DNA of 64,000 nucleotides from Lachnospiraceae bacterium (GTDB lineage: Bacteria; Bacillota; Clostridia; Oscillospirales; Ruminococcaceae): NCBI GenBank assembly GCA_023664705.1, contig JAMPFE010000003.1:91217-155216 (forward strand), given 5' to 3'. A program made the translations under genes and the position numbers. The notes beneath the pieces are model-generated. The model was not told the origin of the DNA. It ran no database searches and worked only from the letters and a program-made list of their open reading frames with translations. Within the stretch, counting starts at the first letter, position 1. Every line of letters begins with the position of its first letter. Shown piece by piece: positions 8,260 to 17,500 of this stretch.

Positions 8260-9148
8260 TTCTCAGTTCCTCCGCGATCTGCGATAATTTTTTCAGCCGA
8301 TGATTGAGCCCGCTCCGCGAGATGGGCTTGTCCCTGCCCTCGGAGAGCATCGCGCACAGCTCCGACAGGGAGCTTTCGGGGTTGTCCAGCCGCAGCAGCG
8401 CGGTCTCGCGAAGCTCCGCCGAAAGCCCGTCCAGAGCACCGCTCCCGATGATGAGCTCGATGTCGCGGCGGCTTTTTTCGCTTGCGGCGACCGTCTTGTC
8501 GAGGTTGGCGCTGTCGCAGTTGACGCTCCTGTTGGCGCGGTTTCGGATATCCTTTTCTATCTTCACCTGCATTATCTCCAGCGCGTGGATCCCCGCGCCG
8601 ATGTAGGTCAGAAAGTCCTCGATGACCTCGCTTGTCTTTGCGTATAATATCTCATTTTTATTACGCACGGTAGATTTTATTTCCATGCCGTGCTCCGCGA
8701 TAAAGCGCTTGAGCGGCTCAATGCGCTCCTTTTCTGGGAGCGTCATTTCGAGGTGATATTCCTTTTTCGGGTCGGTGACGCTGCCGCAGCTCACGAAAAC
8801 GCCGCGCAGGAACGCCCCGCCGTCCGCGTCGTTGCCCGAGACGACCGCCGTGTTCACCGACGAGAGGTCCCCGAAGCGCTCCGAAACGCGCCGCGACTTC
8901 ACGGAAAAGGTGTACAGCGAGCCGCCGCTTTTGACGAGCCTCGTCACCTCGACGCGCTCGTTCGGGAACACCGCCTCGGCAAGCGCGCGCGCCGCCGCGA
9001 TAAGGTCGGCGTTCTCGGTCTGGATAACGGGCTTTCCGTTGACGAGCCTGCCCGCGAAAAACATCCCGTACAGCATAGCCGCCGCCTCGGTCGCCTGCAG
9101 CTCGCGGACGGCGCAAAGCTCCCTTTTTATATCGGAAGAAAAAGACAT
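8249..9148 (-). CDS. whiA: DNA-binding protein WhiA
   Basis: 299 residues, normal length. The N-terminal part is the LAGLIDADG-homing-endonuclease-like domain (FLRGVFVSCGSVTDPKKEYHL region, about 109-128), which has lost nuclease activity in this family. The C-terminal end holds a helix-turn-helix (MLSEGRDKPISRSGLNHRLKKL region). WhiA regulates sporulation and division genes in actinobacteria and affects chromosome segregation and cell division in Firmicutes. GGGGTG lies 8 bp before the ATG. It follows murB after 21 bp. Confidence 0.95.
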   Translation of the reverse strand: MSFSSDIKRELCAVRELQATEAAAMLYGMFFAGRLVNGKPVIQTENADLIAAARALAEAVFPNERVEVTRLVKSGGSLYTFSVKSRRVSERFGDLSSVNTAVVSGNDADGGAFLRGVFVSCGSVTDPKKEYHLEMTLPEKERIEPLKRFIAEHGMEIKSTVRNKNEILYAKTSEVIEDFLTYIGAGIHALEIMQVKIEKDIRNRANRSVNCDSANLDKTVAASEKSRRDIELIIGSGALDGLSAELRETALLRLDNPESSLSELCAMLSEGRDKPISRSGLNHRLKKLSQIAEELRSER

Positions 9149-9169
9149 TCGGCGACACCCCTTATAATA

Positions 9170-10069
9170 CTATTTGTCCACTATCAGCATCTCGCACTCC
9201 AGCTCCACGCCCTTTTTCCCGCGGACGGTGCTTTTGATGTGCTCCACAAGCTCCATAACGTCCTCGAAAGTCGCGCCGCCGCGGTTTATCACGAAGCCCG
9301 AGTGCTTTTCGCTGACCTGCGCGCCCCCGACGGTGCAGCCCTTCAGCCCACATTCCTCGATGAGCGCCGCCGCGAAGCCGTCCTTCGGGCGCTTGAACGT
9401 GCTCCCGCAGCTCGGGAACTCGAGCGGCTGCTTGTCGCGGCGCTTTTGCATCAGCTCGTCCATTTTCGCCTTTATTTCCGCTTTATCGCGCGGCGCGAGC
9501 TCCATCGTCACCGACAAAACGCAGAAGCCGTTCTCGGAAAAGACGCTGTGCCTGTATGAGAGAGCCATTTCATCCGCGGAGAGCTCGACGACGTTTCCGT
9601 TTCCGTCGACGCACCGCGCCGACCTCACGACGTCCCTCATCTCGCCGCCGTAAGCGCCCGCGTTCATGTACAGCGCGCCGCCCACGGAGCCGGGGATGCC
9701 GTACAGGCACTCCATTCCCGAGAGGGAGCTTTCAAGCGCGGCGTTGCACACAGCCGAAAGCGCCGCGCCCGCGCCCGCCGTAACAACGTTCCCGTCGACG
9801 GAAATTTTTCCCAAAGCCGCGCCCGTCGCGATAACGACGCCGCCGAAGCGCTTTATCAGCAGATTGCTCCCCTTGCCGAGAATAAAATGCGGAACGCCGC
9901 TCTCCCGACACGCCTTCAGTATCCCGATAAGGCACTCCTCCGAGCTCGGCTCGGCGAACAAGCCGCACTCGCCGCCGATTTTCATGGAGGTCTTGCCCGC
10001 CAAGGGGAAATTCTCCTCAAAAAAGCACCCGTACCTGTTGCAGACAGCAATTATCACCGAATGATCCAT
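9170..10069 (-). CDS. murB: UDP-N-acetylenolpyruvoylglucosamine reductase MurB
   Basis: 299 residues, the type IIb length. It reduces UDP-GlcNAc-enolpyruvate to UDP-MurNAc with FAD and NADPH, the second committed step of peptidoglycan precursor synthesis in the cytoplasm. Visible motifs: FILGKGSNLL and GIPGSVGGALYMNAGAYGG for FAD binding, and SCGSTFKRP with the catalytic serine near residue 220. It lies between the ROK kinase and whiA in the same operon, the standard Firmicute association with whiA. Confidence 0.96.
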   Translation of the reverse strand: MDHSVIIAVCNRYGCFFEENFPLAGKTSMKIGGECGLFAEPSSEECLIGILKACRESGVPHFILGKGSNLLIKRFGGVVIATGAALGKISVDGNVVTAGAGAALSAVCNAALESSLSGMECLYGIPGSVGGALYMNAGAYGGEMRDVVRSARCVDGNGNVVELSADEMALSYRHSVFSENGFCVLSVTMELAPRDKAEIKAKMDELMQKRRDKQPLEFPSCGSTFKRPKDGFAAALIEECGLKGCTVGGAQVSEKHSGFVINRGGATFEDVMELVEHIKSTVRGKKGVELECEMLIVDK

Positions 10070-10136
10070 ATTTCCTCCGCCATAATTTTGGGACGAATTT
10101 TGCTCCGTCCCAAAACCCTATCAAATTCCAAAAAGC

Positions 10137-11093
10137 CTACTCTGCAATAGTATATAGGAACGCCGCGCCGATTATTCCCGCGTCGTTTCCGAGCTCGGCG
10201 ATACCGAGCCTCGTCGACTTTTCGGGGTCGATGCAGTAGCTGTCGCGCGTGATTATCTCTTGCAGCGGCTTGGTGAGGTTCTCGCCCTCCTTGCAGATGC
10301 CGCCGCCTATCAGCAGCACCTCGGGCTGGAACGTGTTCACGATATTCGTAAGCCCGCAGCCCAGATACTCGATATACATATCGACAACGCCCTTAGCCGC
10401 GCCGTCGCCCGCTCTCATGCCGTCGAACGCGGTCTTGCCGTCAACGTTGTCGAGCGAGCCGCCCGCAAGCTCCCACATTTTGGAATTTTTATCGGCTTCC
10501 ATAGCCTCTTTCGTCATGTTGATGAGCGCCGTTGCCGAGGAATACGCCTCGAAGCAGCCCCTGCGCCCGCAGCCGCACTGCCTGCCGTTGTACTCGATAA
10601 CGGTGTGACCCAGCTCCGCGCCGCAGAAATTGAAGCCCGTGTAAATTTTCCCGTCGACGATAATGCCGCCGCCCACGCCCGTGCCGAGCGTCACGACAAC
10701 GACGTCCTTGCAGCCCTTCGCCGCCCCCGCGAGCACCTCTCCGAAAGCCGCGGCGTTCGCGTCGTTCTCGACGTAAAGCGGCTTGTCGAGGAATTTCTTA
10801 AACAGCGCGCGCAGGTCCGTGTTGTTGAACCCGAGATTGCAGGAATACAGCACCATGCCGCTGTTGCGGTTGGCAACGCCGGGCGTGCCGATGCCGATGG
10901 AGTTGACCTCGCCGATAGTGACCTTCGCCTCGTTCAGCGCCTTCCACATCGTGTCCACCATAGCCTTAACTATCTCCTCGGCGGGGCGGGGCAGGCTCGT
11001 GGGCGCGGTAGCCTTTGCGACGATGCTGTAATTTTCGTCGACGAGCCCGACCTTGATGTTCGTGCCGCCTAAATCAATGCCTATGTTATACAT
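10137..11093 (-). CDS. ROK family glucokinase
   Basis: 318 residues. The N-terminal ATP motif IDLGGTNIKVGLVDE is at about 5-19. The ROK zinc site CGCGRRGCFE (near 175-184) and the sugar-binding ELGHTVIEYNGR are present. Such proteins usually phosphorylate glucose or N-acetylhexosamines in the cytoplasm. Length and motifs fit the GlcK glucokinase branch found in Firmicutes. It follows the DUF3592 gene by 19 bp in the hprK operon, which fits a carbon-catabolite setting because HprK senses glycolytic intermediates. Substrate is inferred. Confidence 0.87.
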   Translation of the reverse strand: MYNIGIDLGGTNIKVGLVDENYSIVAKATAPTSLPRPAEEIVKAMVDTMWKALNEAKVTIGEVNSIGIGTPGVANRNSGMVLYSCNLGFNNTDLRALFKKFLDKPLYVENDANAAAFGEVLAGAAKGCKDVVVVTLGTGVGGGIIVDGKIYTGFNFCGAELGHTVIEYNGRQCGCGRRGCFEAYSSATALINMTKEAMEADKNSKMWELAGGSLDNVDGKTAFDGMRAGDGAAKGVVDMYIEYLGCGLTNIVNTFQPEVLLIGGGICKEGENLTKPLQEIITRDSYCIDPEKSTRLGIAELGNDAGIIGAAFLYTIAE

Positions 11094-11112
11094 ATGTTTC
11101 CTCCAAATTACA

Positions 11113-11511
11113 TTATTTTACCGTAAACGCGCCGCATATGCAGCATATCCCACCGAGCAGGAACGCCGCCCCGAACGCGATGAAGCCCGCCGTATTGCGG
11201 TTTTCGACGAGCCTGCCGCTCCCGCTTTTGTACAGCGTCACCTCGCTGCCGACCTCCTTGTGCGAGCCCGAGTAAACGCCGCTCTCAAAGCGCTTTACCA
11301 CGCCGTTTTCGGCATATTCGTAAACGGGCATATAATACAGCGCCGTGCCGTTGTGTCGCGCTCTCGCGCGTTTCGTTCTGATTTCGGCGACGCGCGCCTT
11401 GACGACCTCGCCGCTTTTGATGATGACGAGCTCCCGAACGCCCTTTATCAGAAACGGCAGCCCCAAGCCCGCAAATATTACTCCGAGTATAATCAGCAGC
11501 ATTTTTATCAT
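11113..11511 (-). CDS. DUF3592-like membrane protein
   Basis: 132 residues from the ATG at 11511, chosen because GGTGA precedes it and the start overlaps the previous stop as ATGA; the longer open frame adds 50 residues from the overlapping upstream gene. Two membrane helices, about 4-22 and 107-127, flank a beta-rich stretch (VVKARVAEIRTKRAR then ALYYMPVYEY), the layout of DUF3592. Function unknown. Translationally coupled to the pyroglutamyl-peptidase-like gene. Confidence 0.7.
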   Translation of the reverse strand: MIKMLLIILGVIFAGLGLPFLIKGVRELVIIKSGEVVKARVAEIRTKRARARHNGTALYYMPVYEYAENGVVKRFESGVYSGSHKEVGSEVTLYKSGSGRLVENRNTAGFIAFGAAFLLGGICCICGAFTVK

Positions 11512-11990
11512 AATGTCACCCCGTTTTGCGAAACGTCGGCGAGAAACCCGTCTAAAGCCTTGACGAGCGCCCCGAAATCGGAAATATTTTCCAAAGTCGG
11601 TATGTGCAAGAACAGCCCGCGCGGATAAATTTTCAGCACAGCCGCGTAAACCGCGTTGCAATAGGAGTTTCCCACGCCCGACGACGGATACGCGCCGTAA
11701 CCGTTTTCGCGGAAAAAACGCACGACCTTGTCGCAGTCAGCGCTCGTTTCGAGGACAGCGCCGCCGTCTCTCGCGAAACGCTCGACGGCTATTTTGTCGC
11801 GGATAGCGGGCTTTTGCCCCGTCATTATCACCGCCGATGGCTTTCGCGCCGTCTCCCCGCGCATCACGGCAGCCGAAAGCGCCTTGTCGTTCGGTAAAAC
11901 GACCTTTCGGCAGGGCGCGCAAACGCGTTCGACCAAAAGCCTCGCGGGATTGTCCCTGCCGTCGAAGCCCGCGAAAACGACCTCGACCAT
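11508..11990 (-). CDS. Compact pyroglutamyl-peptidase I-like protein (C15)
   Basis: 160 residues, against about 200-215 for typical Pcp. The C15 pattern is still visible: AVIMTGQKPAIRDKIAVERF (about 53-72, with the Glu of the VERF motif), SSGVGNSYCNAVYAAVLK with the nucleophilic Cys near 110, and LFLHIPT with the His near 128. All three residues expected of the catalytic triad are therefore present. The enzyme family removes N-terminal pyroglutamate from peptides in the cytoplasm. The shortened N-terminal half means substrate range may differ. It starts inside the stop of hprK (TAATG). Confidence 0.65.
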   Translation of the reverse strand: MVEVVFAGFDGRDNPARLLVERVCAPCRKVVLPNDKALSAAVMRGETARKPSAVIMTGQKPAIRDKIAVERFARDGGAVLETSADCDKVVRFFRENGYGAYPSSGVGNSYCNAVYAAVLKIYPRGLFLHIPTLENISDFGALVKALDGFLADVSQNGVTL

Positions 11991-12961
11991 TACAGGTTCA
12001 AGTCGGACATTATCTCCTCGACGTCGGAGTCCATGCCGAGCTGGCGGAGCAGGTCCTTAGCCGCGTTGTAGCCCATCTTCTTCTGGCGGTTGTTCATCGC
12101 CGCGACCTCGAGGATTACCGCGAGGTTGCGCCCGGGCTTAACGGGGATGTTCAGCAGCGGCACCTTAACGCCGAGAATGGTCATATAGTGCGTGTCCACG
12201 CCCATTCGGTCGTAGGTCTTTTCGGGGTTCCAGAGCTCCATTTCAACGACCATATCTATCTTCTCGGAGAGCTTTACCGAGCCGATACCGAAAAGCTGGC
12301 GGGCGTTTACGATGCCGATGCCGCGCAGCTCGAGGAAGTGGCGGATATTGTCGGGCGACGAGCCCACCAGCGTGATGTTGGACGCCTTGCGTATCTCCAC
12401 GGCGTCGTCCGCGATAAGGCGGTGTCCGCGCTTTACGAGCTCGACGGCGGTCTCGCTCTTGCCGACGCCGCTCTCGCCCATTATCATAACGCCCTCGCCG
12501 TATATCTCGATAAGCACGCCGTGGCGCGTTATCCTCGGCGCGAGCTGCATATTCAGAAACGCCATGAGCTTCGAGATGAACACGGTGGTGTTCTCCTCGG
12601 TGCGCATAATGGGTATCTCGTAGTTGGGAGCCATTTCCAGCATTTCGGGAAATACCTCCTCGTTGCGCGTGATTATCAGCGCGGGGAAACGGTAGCTCAG
12701 CAGGTCCTCGATGCGCTTTTTCCGCAGCTCGGGCTCGAGCCCCTGCAAGTAAGCGCTTTCCATTTTTCCCATGACTTGAATGCGCTTGTTGTCAAAATAT
12801 TCATAAAATCCCGCGAGCTGAAGCCCGGGGCGGTTCACGTCGTTGTTGGATATGAGACGGTTTTCGCCGTTTTCGGGCATATACAGTATCTCGGGCTTAA
12901 ATTCGTCGATAAGCTTTCTGAGCGGGAACGTAAACTCCCGCGTAATTTCCTCAAGGGGCAT
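11990..12961 (-). CDS. hprK: HPr kinase/phosphorylase
   Basis: 323 residues from the ATG at 12961, which has AAAGGA in the right place; a frame extension to 12997 lacks one. HprK phosphorylates HPr on Ser46 when glycolytic intermediates are high and reverses this under poor conditions, controlling catabolite repression. Visible: Walker A GESGVGKS (about 162-169), the following LIADDAVEI, and the HprK signature region LELRGIGIVNARQLFG. First gene of the minus-strand operon that runs through murB and whiA to azlD. Confidence 0.96.
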   Translation of the reverse strand: MPLEEITREFTFPLRKLIDEFKPEILYMPENGENRLISNNDVNRPGLQLAGFYEYFDNKRIQVMGKMESAYLQGLEPELRKKRIEDLLSYRFPALIITRNEEVFPEMLEMAPNYEIPIMRTEENTTVFISKLMAFLNMQLAPRITRHGVLIEIYGEGVMIMGESGVGKSETAVELVKRGHRLIADDAVEIRKASNITLVGSSPDNIRHFLELRGIGIVNARQLFGIGSVKLSEKIDMVVEMELWNPEKTYDRMGVDTHYMTILGVKVPLLNIPVKPGRNLAVILEVAAMNNRQKKMGYNAAKDLLRQLGMDSDVEEIMSDLNL

Positions 12962-13020
12962 AGCAACGTCCTTTCTCGGGCAAGGCTGCCCGAACATCTA
13001 AAAATAACTCTGCAATTACC

Positions 13021-13049
13021 ATTATACAGCAAAACCTCAAATATTGCAA
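13021..13049 (-). promoter_or_regulatory. Promoter of the hprK-azlD operon
   Basis: On the minus strand TTGCAA (13049-13044), 17 bp, TATAAT (13026-13021), about 60 bp before the hprK ATG. The same DNA on the plus strand holds a small hairpin with T run (AAACCTC near 13033, GAGGTTTTTT near 13050). Confidence 0.75.
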
Positions 13050-13139
13050 GAGGTTTTTTATATTTTGTTTAGGCCTCGGCAAAACGGTTAATAATTGAGA
13101 TGTATCTTTTGGCTATTATTAACAATCAAGGAGCTTATT

Positions 13140-13724
13140 ATGAGGAATATTTTTGTGACAATTATACTTATCGCGGGGGCGGCGCTCTCGCTGGGGCTGG
13201 GGATGTTCGAGACCTTTGCCGAGGACTGCCGGAGCGTTCGGGGAGAGGTTTTGCGGCTGCATTTGCCCGCGAACTCCGACAGCGCCGAGGATCAGGCGGT
13301 AAAGCTGGAGCTGCGCGATTTTCTGCTCGGGGAGTACGGTGACGAGCTTTCCGGGTGCGGAGACCTCGCCGCCGCAGAGGAGCGTGCCCGGGAGCTGCTT
13401 CCCGAGATAGAGCGGCGCTGCACGGAGTTTCTCGGGGCGCGCGGCTTCGATTACGGCGCTAAAGCCGAGCTTGCCGATATGTATTTTACCACGCGCGAAT
13501 ATGACCGTCTGATACTGCCCGCGGGTGAGTACAAGGCGCTTCGGGTAACGCTTGGCGGGGGCGGCGGGCACAACTGGTGGTGCGTTATTTTTCCGCAGCT
13601 GTGTCTGCCTGCCGCGGCGGAGCCCTCCGACAGCGCCGAGGGCGTGCTGGACGCGTTCGGGAAGCCGCAGAGGGTCACGGTGAAGTTTGCGGTTTACGAG
13701 TGGTTTCAGAAGCTGTTTGCGTGA
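13140..13724 (+). CDS. spoIIR: Stage II sporulation protein R
   Basis: 194 residues from the ATG at 13140, with AAGGAG 8 bp upstream. SpoIIR is made in the forespore, secreted into the intermembrane space and triggers SpoIIGA to process pro-sigma-E. An N-terminal membrane helix or signal (5-20) is followed by the family core: RLHLPANSDSAEDQAVKLEL (about 39-58) and GGGGGHNWWCVIFPQLC (about 140-156). It shows the host lineage is a spore former, or descended from one. A possible sigma-F-type promoter lies at about 13067-13095 but the match is poor. The stop codon abuts repeat copy B. Confidence 0.95.
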   Translation: MRNIFVTIILIAGAALSLGLGMFETFAEDCRSVRGEVLRLHLPANSDSAEDQAVKLELRDFLLGEYGDELSGCGDLAAAEERARELLPEIERRCTEFLGARGFDYGAKAELADMYFTTREYDRLILPAGEYKALRVTLGGGGGHNWWCVIFPQLCLPAAAEPSDSAEGVLDAFGKPQRVTVKFAVYEWFQKLFA

Positions 13725-13876
13725 AAATTTGCAAGTTTTTGACTGGGAAATTGCAAAAATTTTTGGTTTTGGTAACTAATCGTTGAAATCTGTGTATTAT
13801 TTTGCAGCTCGCGTGCAGTCTTTTGCAGCCGATTTGCAGTTATTTGCATAAAAATGCAGTTTTTGACTGTAAATAT

Positions 13877-13905
13877 TTGGAAACACTGTAATTTTATGTT
13901 AAAAT
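13877..13905 (+). promoter_or_regulatory. Candidate promoter inside repeat copy B
   Basis: TTGGAA (13877-13882), 17 bp, TAAAAT (13900-13905) preceded by TG. Starts 21 bp after the last GCAG at 13856, exactly as in copies A and C. Confidence 0.5.
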
Positions 13906-14030
13906 CTGGGATTTGTGGTGCTAACTGATTTTGGGGGTGGAAAAGTTTGCAGTGAATTGCAGTTTTGAGAATGATATACTGACTTCTTGGTCGAATTACG
14001 TTGCACTTCCCGAAGTGCAGACCTCGGTGC

Positions 14031-14114
14031 AAGAGGACACCCTTCGGGAGAGGGGGGAACAACAAAATCCGACAAAAATGCGGAGTTCCCCCCTCTCCCT
14101 ACGGGTTTCCTCTT
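14031..14114 (+). repeat. 30-bp hairpin of repeat copy B
   Basis: Left arm 14031-14060 and right arm 14085-14114 pair at 27 of 30 positions around a 24-nt loop. The arms differ in sequence from copy C (40449-40545), yet each copy is self-complementary and has mismatches at the same three positions. No T run follows, so it is not an ordinary terminator. Confidence 0.85.
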
Positions 14115-14294
14115 CCGATCTCCTTCCCCTCTCCCACTCCCCCTTTTCCGCATTTTTCGGTTGCCAAGGGCAAAAACGTGCCTTGCCTAGAAAGGGATAC
14201 AATAAGCGTGGCTCTCCGCACCGCTCAAAATGCGGGCTTAAATGACCTGTCGACGCTCGTTTGGGTTTCCGAAAGGCGATGCTCGATTGGGTTT

Positions 14295-14355
14295 CCAAAG
14301 GGCGACGCCCTTTGGCGAGGGTTGGGGCGAAGCCCCACACACCCTCCTCGGAGGG
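14295..14355 (+). repeat. Three consecutive GC-rich palindromes upstream of rpoB
   Basis: Three perfect stems in a row: CCAAAGGGCG/CGCCCTTTGG (14295-14315), TGGGGC/GCCCCA (14323-14337) and CCCTCC/GGAGGG (14342-14355). Short open frames across this segment are not convincing genes. It looks like a repetitive intergenic palindrome cluster. Confidence 0.75.
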
Positions 14356-14449
14356 GAGCGGTGCTGTTTATTTGCGGGCGGAATAAATGTTCATTTGGCG
14401 GGGGCGGGCGGAAAATTGCCGATTATGCAAAATTTTTTGAAAATTTCCC

Positions 14450-14478
14450 TTGACAAATTGTCCCGTTTGTGGTAAAAT
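14450..14478 (+). promoter_or_regulatory. Promoter for rpoBC
   Basis: TTGACA (14450-14455), 17 bp, TAAAAT (14473-14478), 78 bp before the rpoB ATG. This would give rpoBC a transcription start independent of any rplKAJL operon. Confidence 0.8.
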
Positions 14479-14556
14479 ATTAAAATGTATCATAATGGAG
14501 TTATAGGCTATTTCTGCCCGTAATTCCGCGTTATTATTAAGGAGTGATTAAAGCCG

Positions 14557-17500
14557 ATGGTGAATACAAAGCCTGTGCAGTCGGGAAAAACTACGAGACA
14601 GAGCTTCTCGAAAATCAATGAGGTCATCGATATGCCGAACCTCATCGGTATCCAGAAGGACTCCTACGAATGGTTCCTCTCCGACGGGATTAAAGAGGTT
14701 TTTAAGGACGTTTCTCCGATCGTTGACTCGAACGGCAGGTTTGAGCTTTCCTTTGTGGATTACAAGCTCGACGAAAACACCAAATACTCTATCGAGGAGT
14801 GCAAGGAGCGCGACGCAACTTATGCCGCGCCCCTTAAGGTCACCGCGAGCCTGCTTAACAAGGAGACGGGCGAAATTATAGACAGCGAAGAGATCTATAT
14901 GGGCGATATGCCGCTTATGACAGAGAGCGGCACATTCGTCATAAACGGCTCGGAGCGCGTCGTCGTTTCGCAGCTCGTCCGCTCGCCCGGCGTTTATTAC
15001 GGCTTTGAGCGCGACAACAAAACGGGAAAGAAGCTGTTTAAGGCTACCGTTATCCCGAACAGGGGCGCGTGGCTGGAGCTTGAGATGGACAGCTCCGACG
15101 TGTTTTACGTGCGCATCGACAAGAACAGAAAGTTTCCGTGTACGACGTTTTTGCGCGCCATAGGGCTTTCGAGCGACGAGGACCTTAAAAACAAGTTCGG
15201 CGAGGACCCGAGGATCACCGTTACCATCGAGAACGGCAAGGACAACACGAAGAACGAGGAGGAGGCGCTGCTGGAGGTTTACAGAAAGCTGCGCCCCGGA
15301 GAGCCCGCGACCGTGGATTCGGCGAGGACGACGCTCGATAACCTGTTCTTCGACGCGAAGAGATACGACCTTTCGCGCTTCGGGCGCTATAAATACAACA
15401 AGAAGCTCGGCATAGCTCAGAGGCTTATCGGAAGGAAGGCTGCCGAGAACGTTACCGCGCCGCTTTCGGGCGAGGTGCTTGCCGAGGAGGGCAGTATCAT
15501 AACCGCCGAAGCGGCGATGGAGATACAGAACGCGGGCGTGCTGGACGTCTGCGTTTACAAGCCCGAGGGCGAGGGCGTGATGAAGATAGTCGGCAACGGA
15601 ATGGTCGACATTCATATGTATACGGGGGACTTGGACGTTGAGGCGCTGGGCATCAACGAGCAGGTCAAGTTCGGCGTGCTCGCGGAGATACTCGAGGAGG
15701 CGGGCGACGACAAGGAGATGCTGAAGGAGCTTATCGCGAAGCGCTCCGACGAGCTTATTCCCAAGCACATAACGCTGGAGGATATTTACGCCGCCGTGGG
15801 GTATTTTATCAACCTTAACGAGGGCGTGGGCGATATTGATGATATTGACCATTTGGGCAACAGGCGCATACGCTGCGTGGGCGAGCTGCTGCAGAACCAG
15901 TTCAGGATAGGCTTTACGAGAATGGAGCGCACTATCCGCGAGAGAATGGGGCTGCAGGCGAGCGACAGCGAGAGGGTGACGCCCTCTACGCTTATCAACG
16001 CGCGGCAGGTGATCGCGGCCATGAAGGAGTTTTTCGGCTCCTCGCCGCTGTCGCAGTTTATGGATCAGAACAATCCGCTTGCGGAGCTTACGCACAAGCG
16101 CCGTCTGTCGTCGCTGGGTCCGGGTGGACTTTCGCGAGACCGCGCGGGCTTCGAGGTTCGCGACGTGCATTACTCGCACTACGGGCGCATGTGTCCCATA
16201 GAGACCCCCGAGGGTCCGAACATCGGACTTATCTCCTATCTCGCGACGTTTGCGAGGATAAACGTTTACGGGTTTATCGAGGCGCCCTACCGCAGGGTCG
16301 ACAAGCAGACGGGCAGGGTGCTGGACGAGGTGGTCTATATGACTGCCGACGTGGAGGACAACTATGTCGTGGCGCAGGCAAACGAGCCGCTTGACGAGAA
16401 CAGCTGCTTCGCGAGACCGCGCGTGAACGCGCGCTGCCGCGACGCTATACTTGAAATAGAGCGCGAAAAGGTCGATTTTATGGACGTTTCGCCGAAAATG
16501 GTCGTTTCCGTGGCGACGGCGATGATACCGTTCCTGGAGAACGACGACGCGAACCGCGCGCTTATGGGAGCGAACATGCAGAGGCAGGCCGTTCCGCTTA
16601 TGGTGACGGATAACCCTATCGTCGGGACGGGCATGGAATACAAGGCGGCGGTCGATTCGGGCGTTGTCGTTTGCGCGAAGGCGGACGGCGTTGTTTCCGA
16701 CGTTTCCGCGGACCGCATCGTTATCAGGTCCGACGAGGGCAGAGAATTTATGCACAGGCTCATAAAGTTCAAGCGCTCGAACCAGGGGAACTGCGTAAAT
16801 CAGCGGCCCATCGTGAGCAAGGGCGAGCGCGTGGCGAAGGGCGACGTTATCGCGGACGGTCCCGCTACGAAATTCGGCGAGATCGCGCTCGGAAAGAACG
16901 CGCTTATCGGCTTTATGACCTGGGAGGGCTATAACTACGAGGACGCGGTTCTCATTAACGAGAAGCTTGTTTACAACGACGTGTACACGTCAATTCATAT
17001 AGAGGAATATGAGCTGGAATGCAGGGAGACGAAGCTCGGTCCGGAGGAGATAACGCGCGATATCCCGAACCTTAACGAGGATTCCCTGAAGGATATTGAC
17101 GACCGCGGAATTATCAGAATAGGCGCGGAGGTGCACTCGGGGGATATTCTGGTGGGGAAGGTGTCCCCGAAGGGCGAGACAGACCTGAACCCCGAGGAGA
17201 AGCTGCTGCGCGCGATATTCGGCGAAAAGGCAAGGGAGGTGCGCGACAACTCGCTGAGAGTGGCGCACGGAGAGAGCGGTATCGTCGTGGACGTCAAGGT
17301 GTTTACGCGCGAGAACTGCGACGACCTGTCGCCTGGGGTGAACGAGAAGGTGCGCGTTTATATCGCGCAGAAGCGCAAGATATCCGTCGGCGATAAAATG
17401 GCGGGACGGCACGGGAACAAGGGCGTCGTTTCGCGTATTCTCAAGCAGGAGGATATGCCGTTTTTGCCCGACGGAACGCCGCTTGACATCGTACTGAACC

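Larger units (their letters stand above)
13725..14138 (+). repeat. Copy B of the phased-GCAG element, with hairpin
   Basis: Begins directly after the spoIIR stop. TTGCAA boxes are at 13729 and 13751, again 16 bp apart. GCAG motifs are at 13804, 13815, 13825, 13836, (GCAT) 13846 and 13856. A candidate promoter is at 13877-13905. Next comes a TTCTTGGTCGAATTACGTTGC block shared with copy C, then a long hairpin at 14031-14114 and a pyrimidine-rich CCGATCTCCTTCCCCTCTCC tail also shared with C. The rest of the 832-bp gap before rpoB (14139-14449) holds GC palindromes listed separately. Confidence 0.85.

Noticed and set aside
13067..13095. Sigma-F promoter for spoIIR
   Set aside because: GTTTA and GGTTAATAAT lie 14 bp apart but fit the sigma-F -10 consensus poorly; not strong enough to list.
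14001..14475. Short plus-strand open frames in the spoIIR-rpoB gap
   Set aside because: They cross the hairpin and GC palindromes, are low-complexity and have no ribosome binding sites.
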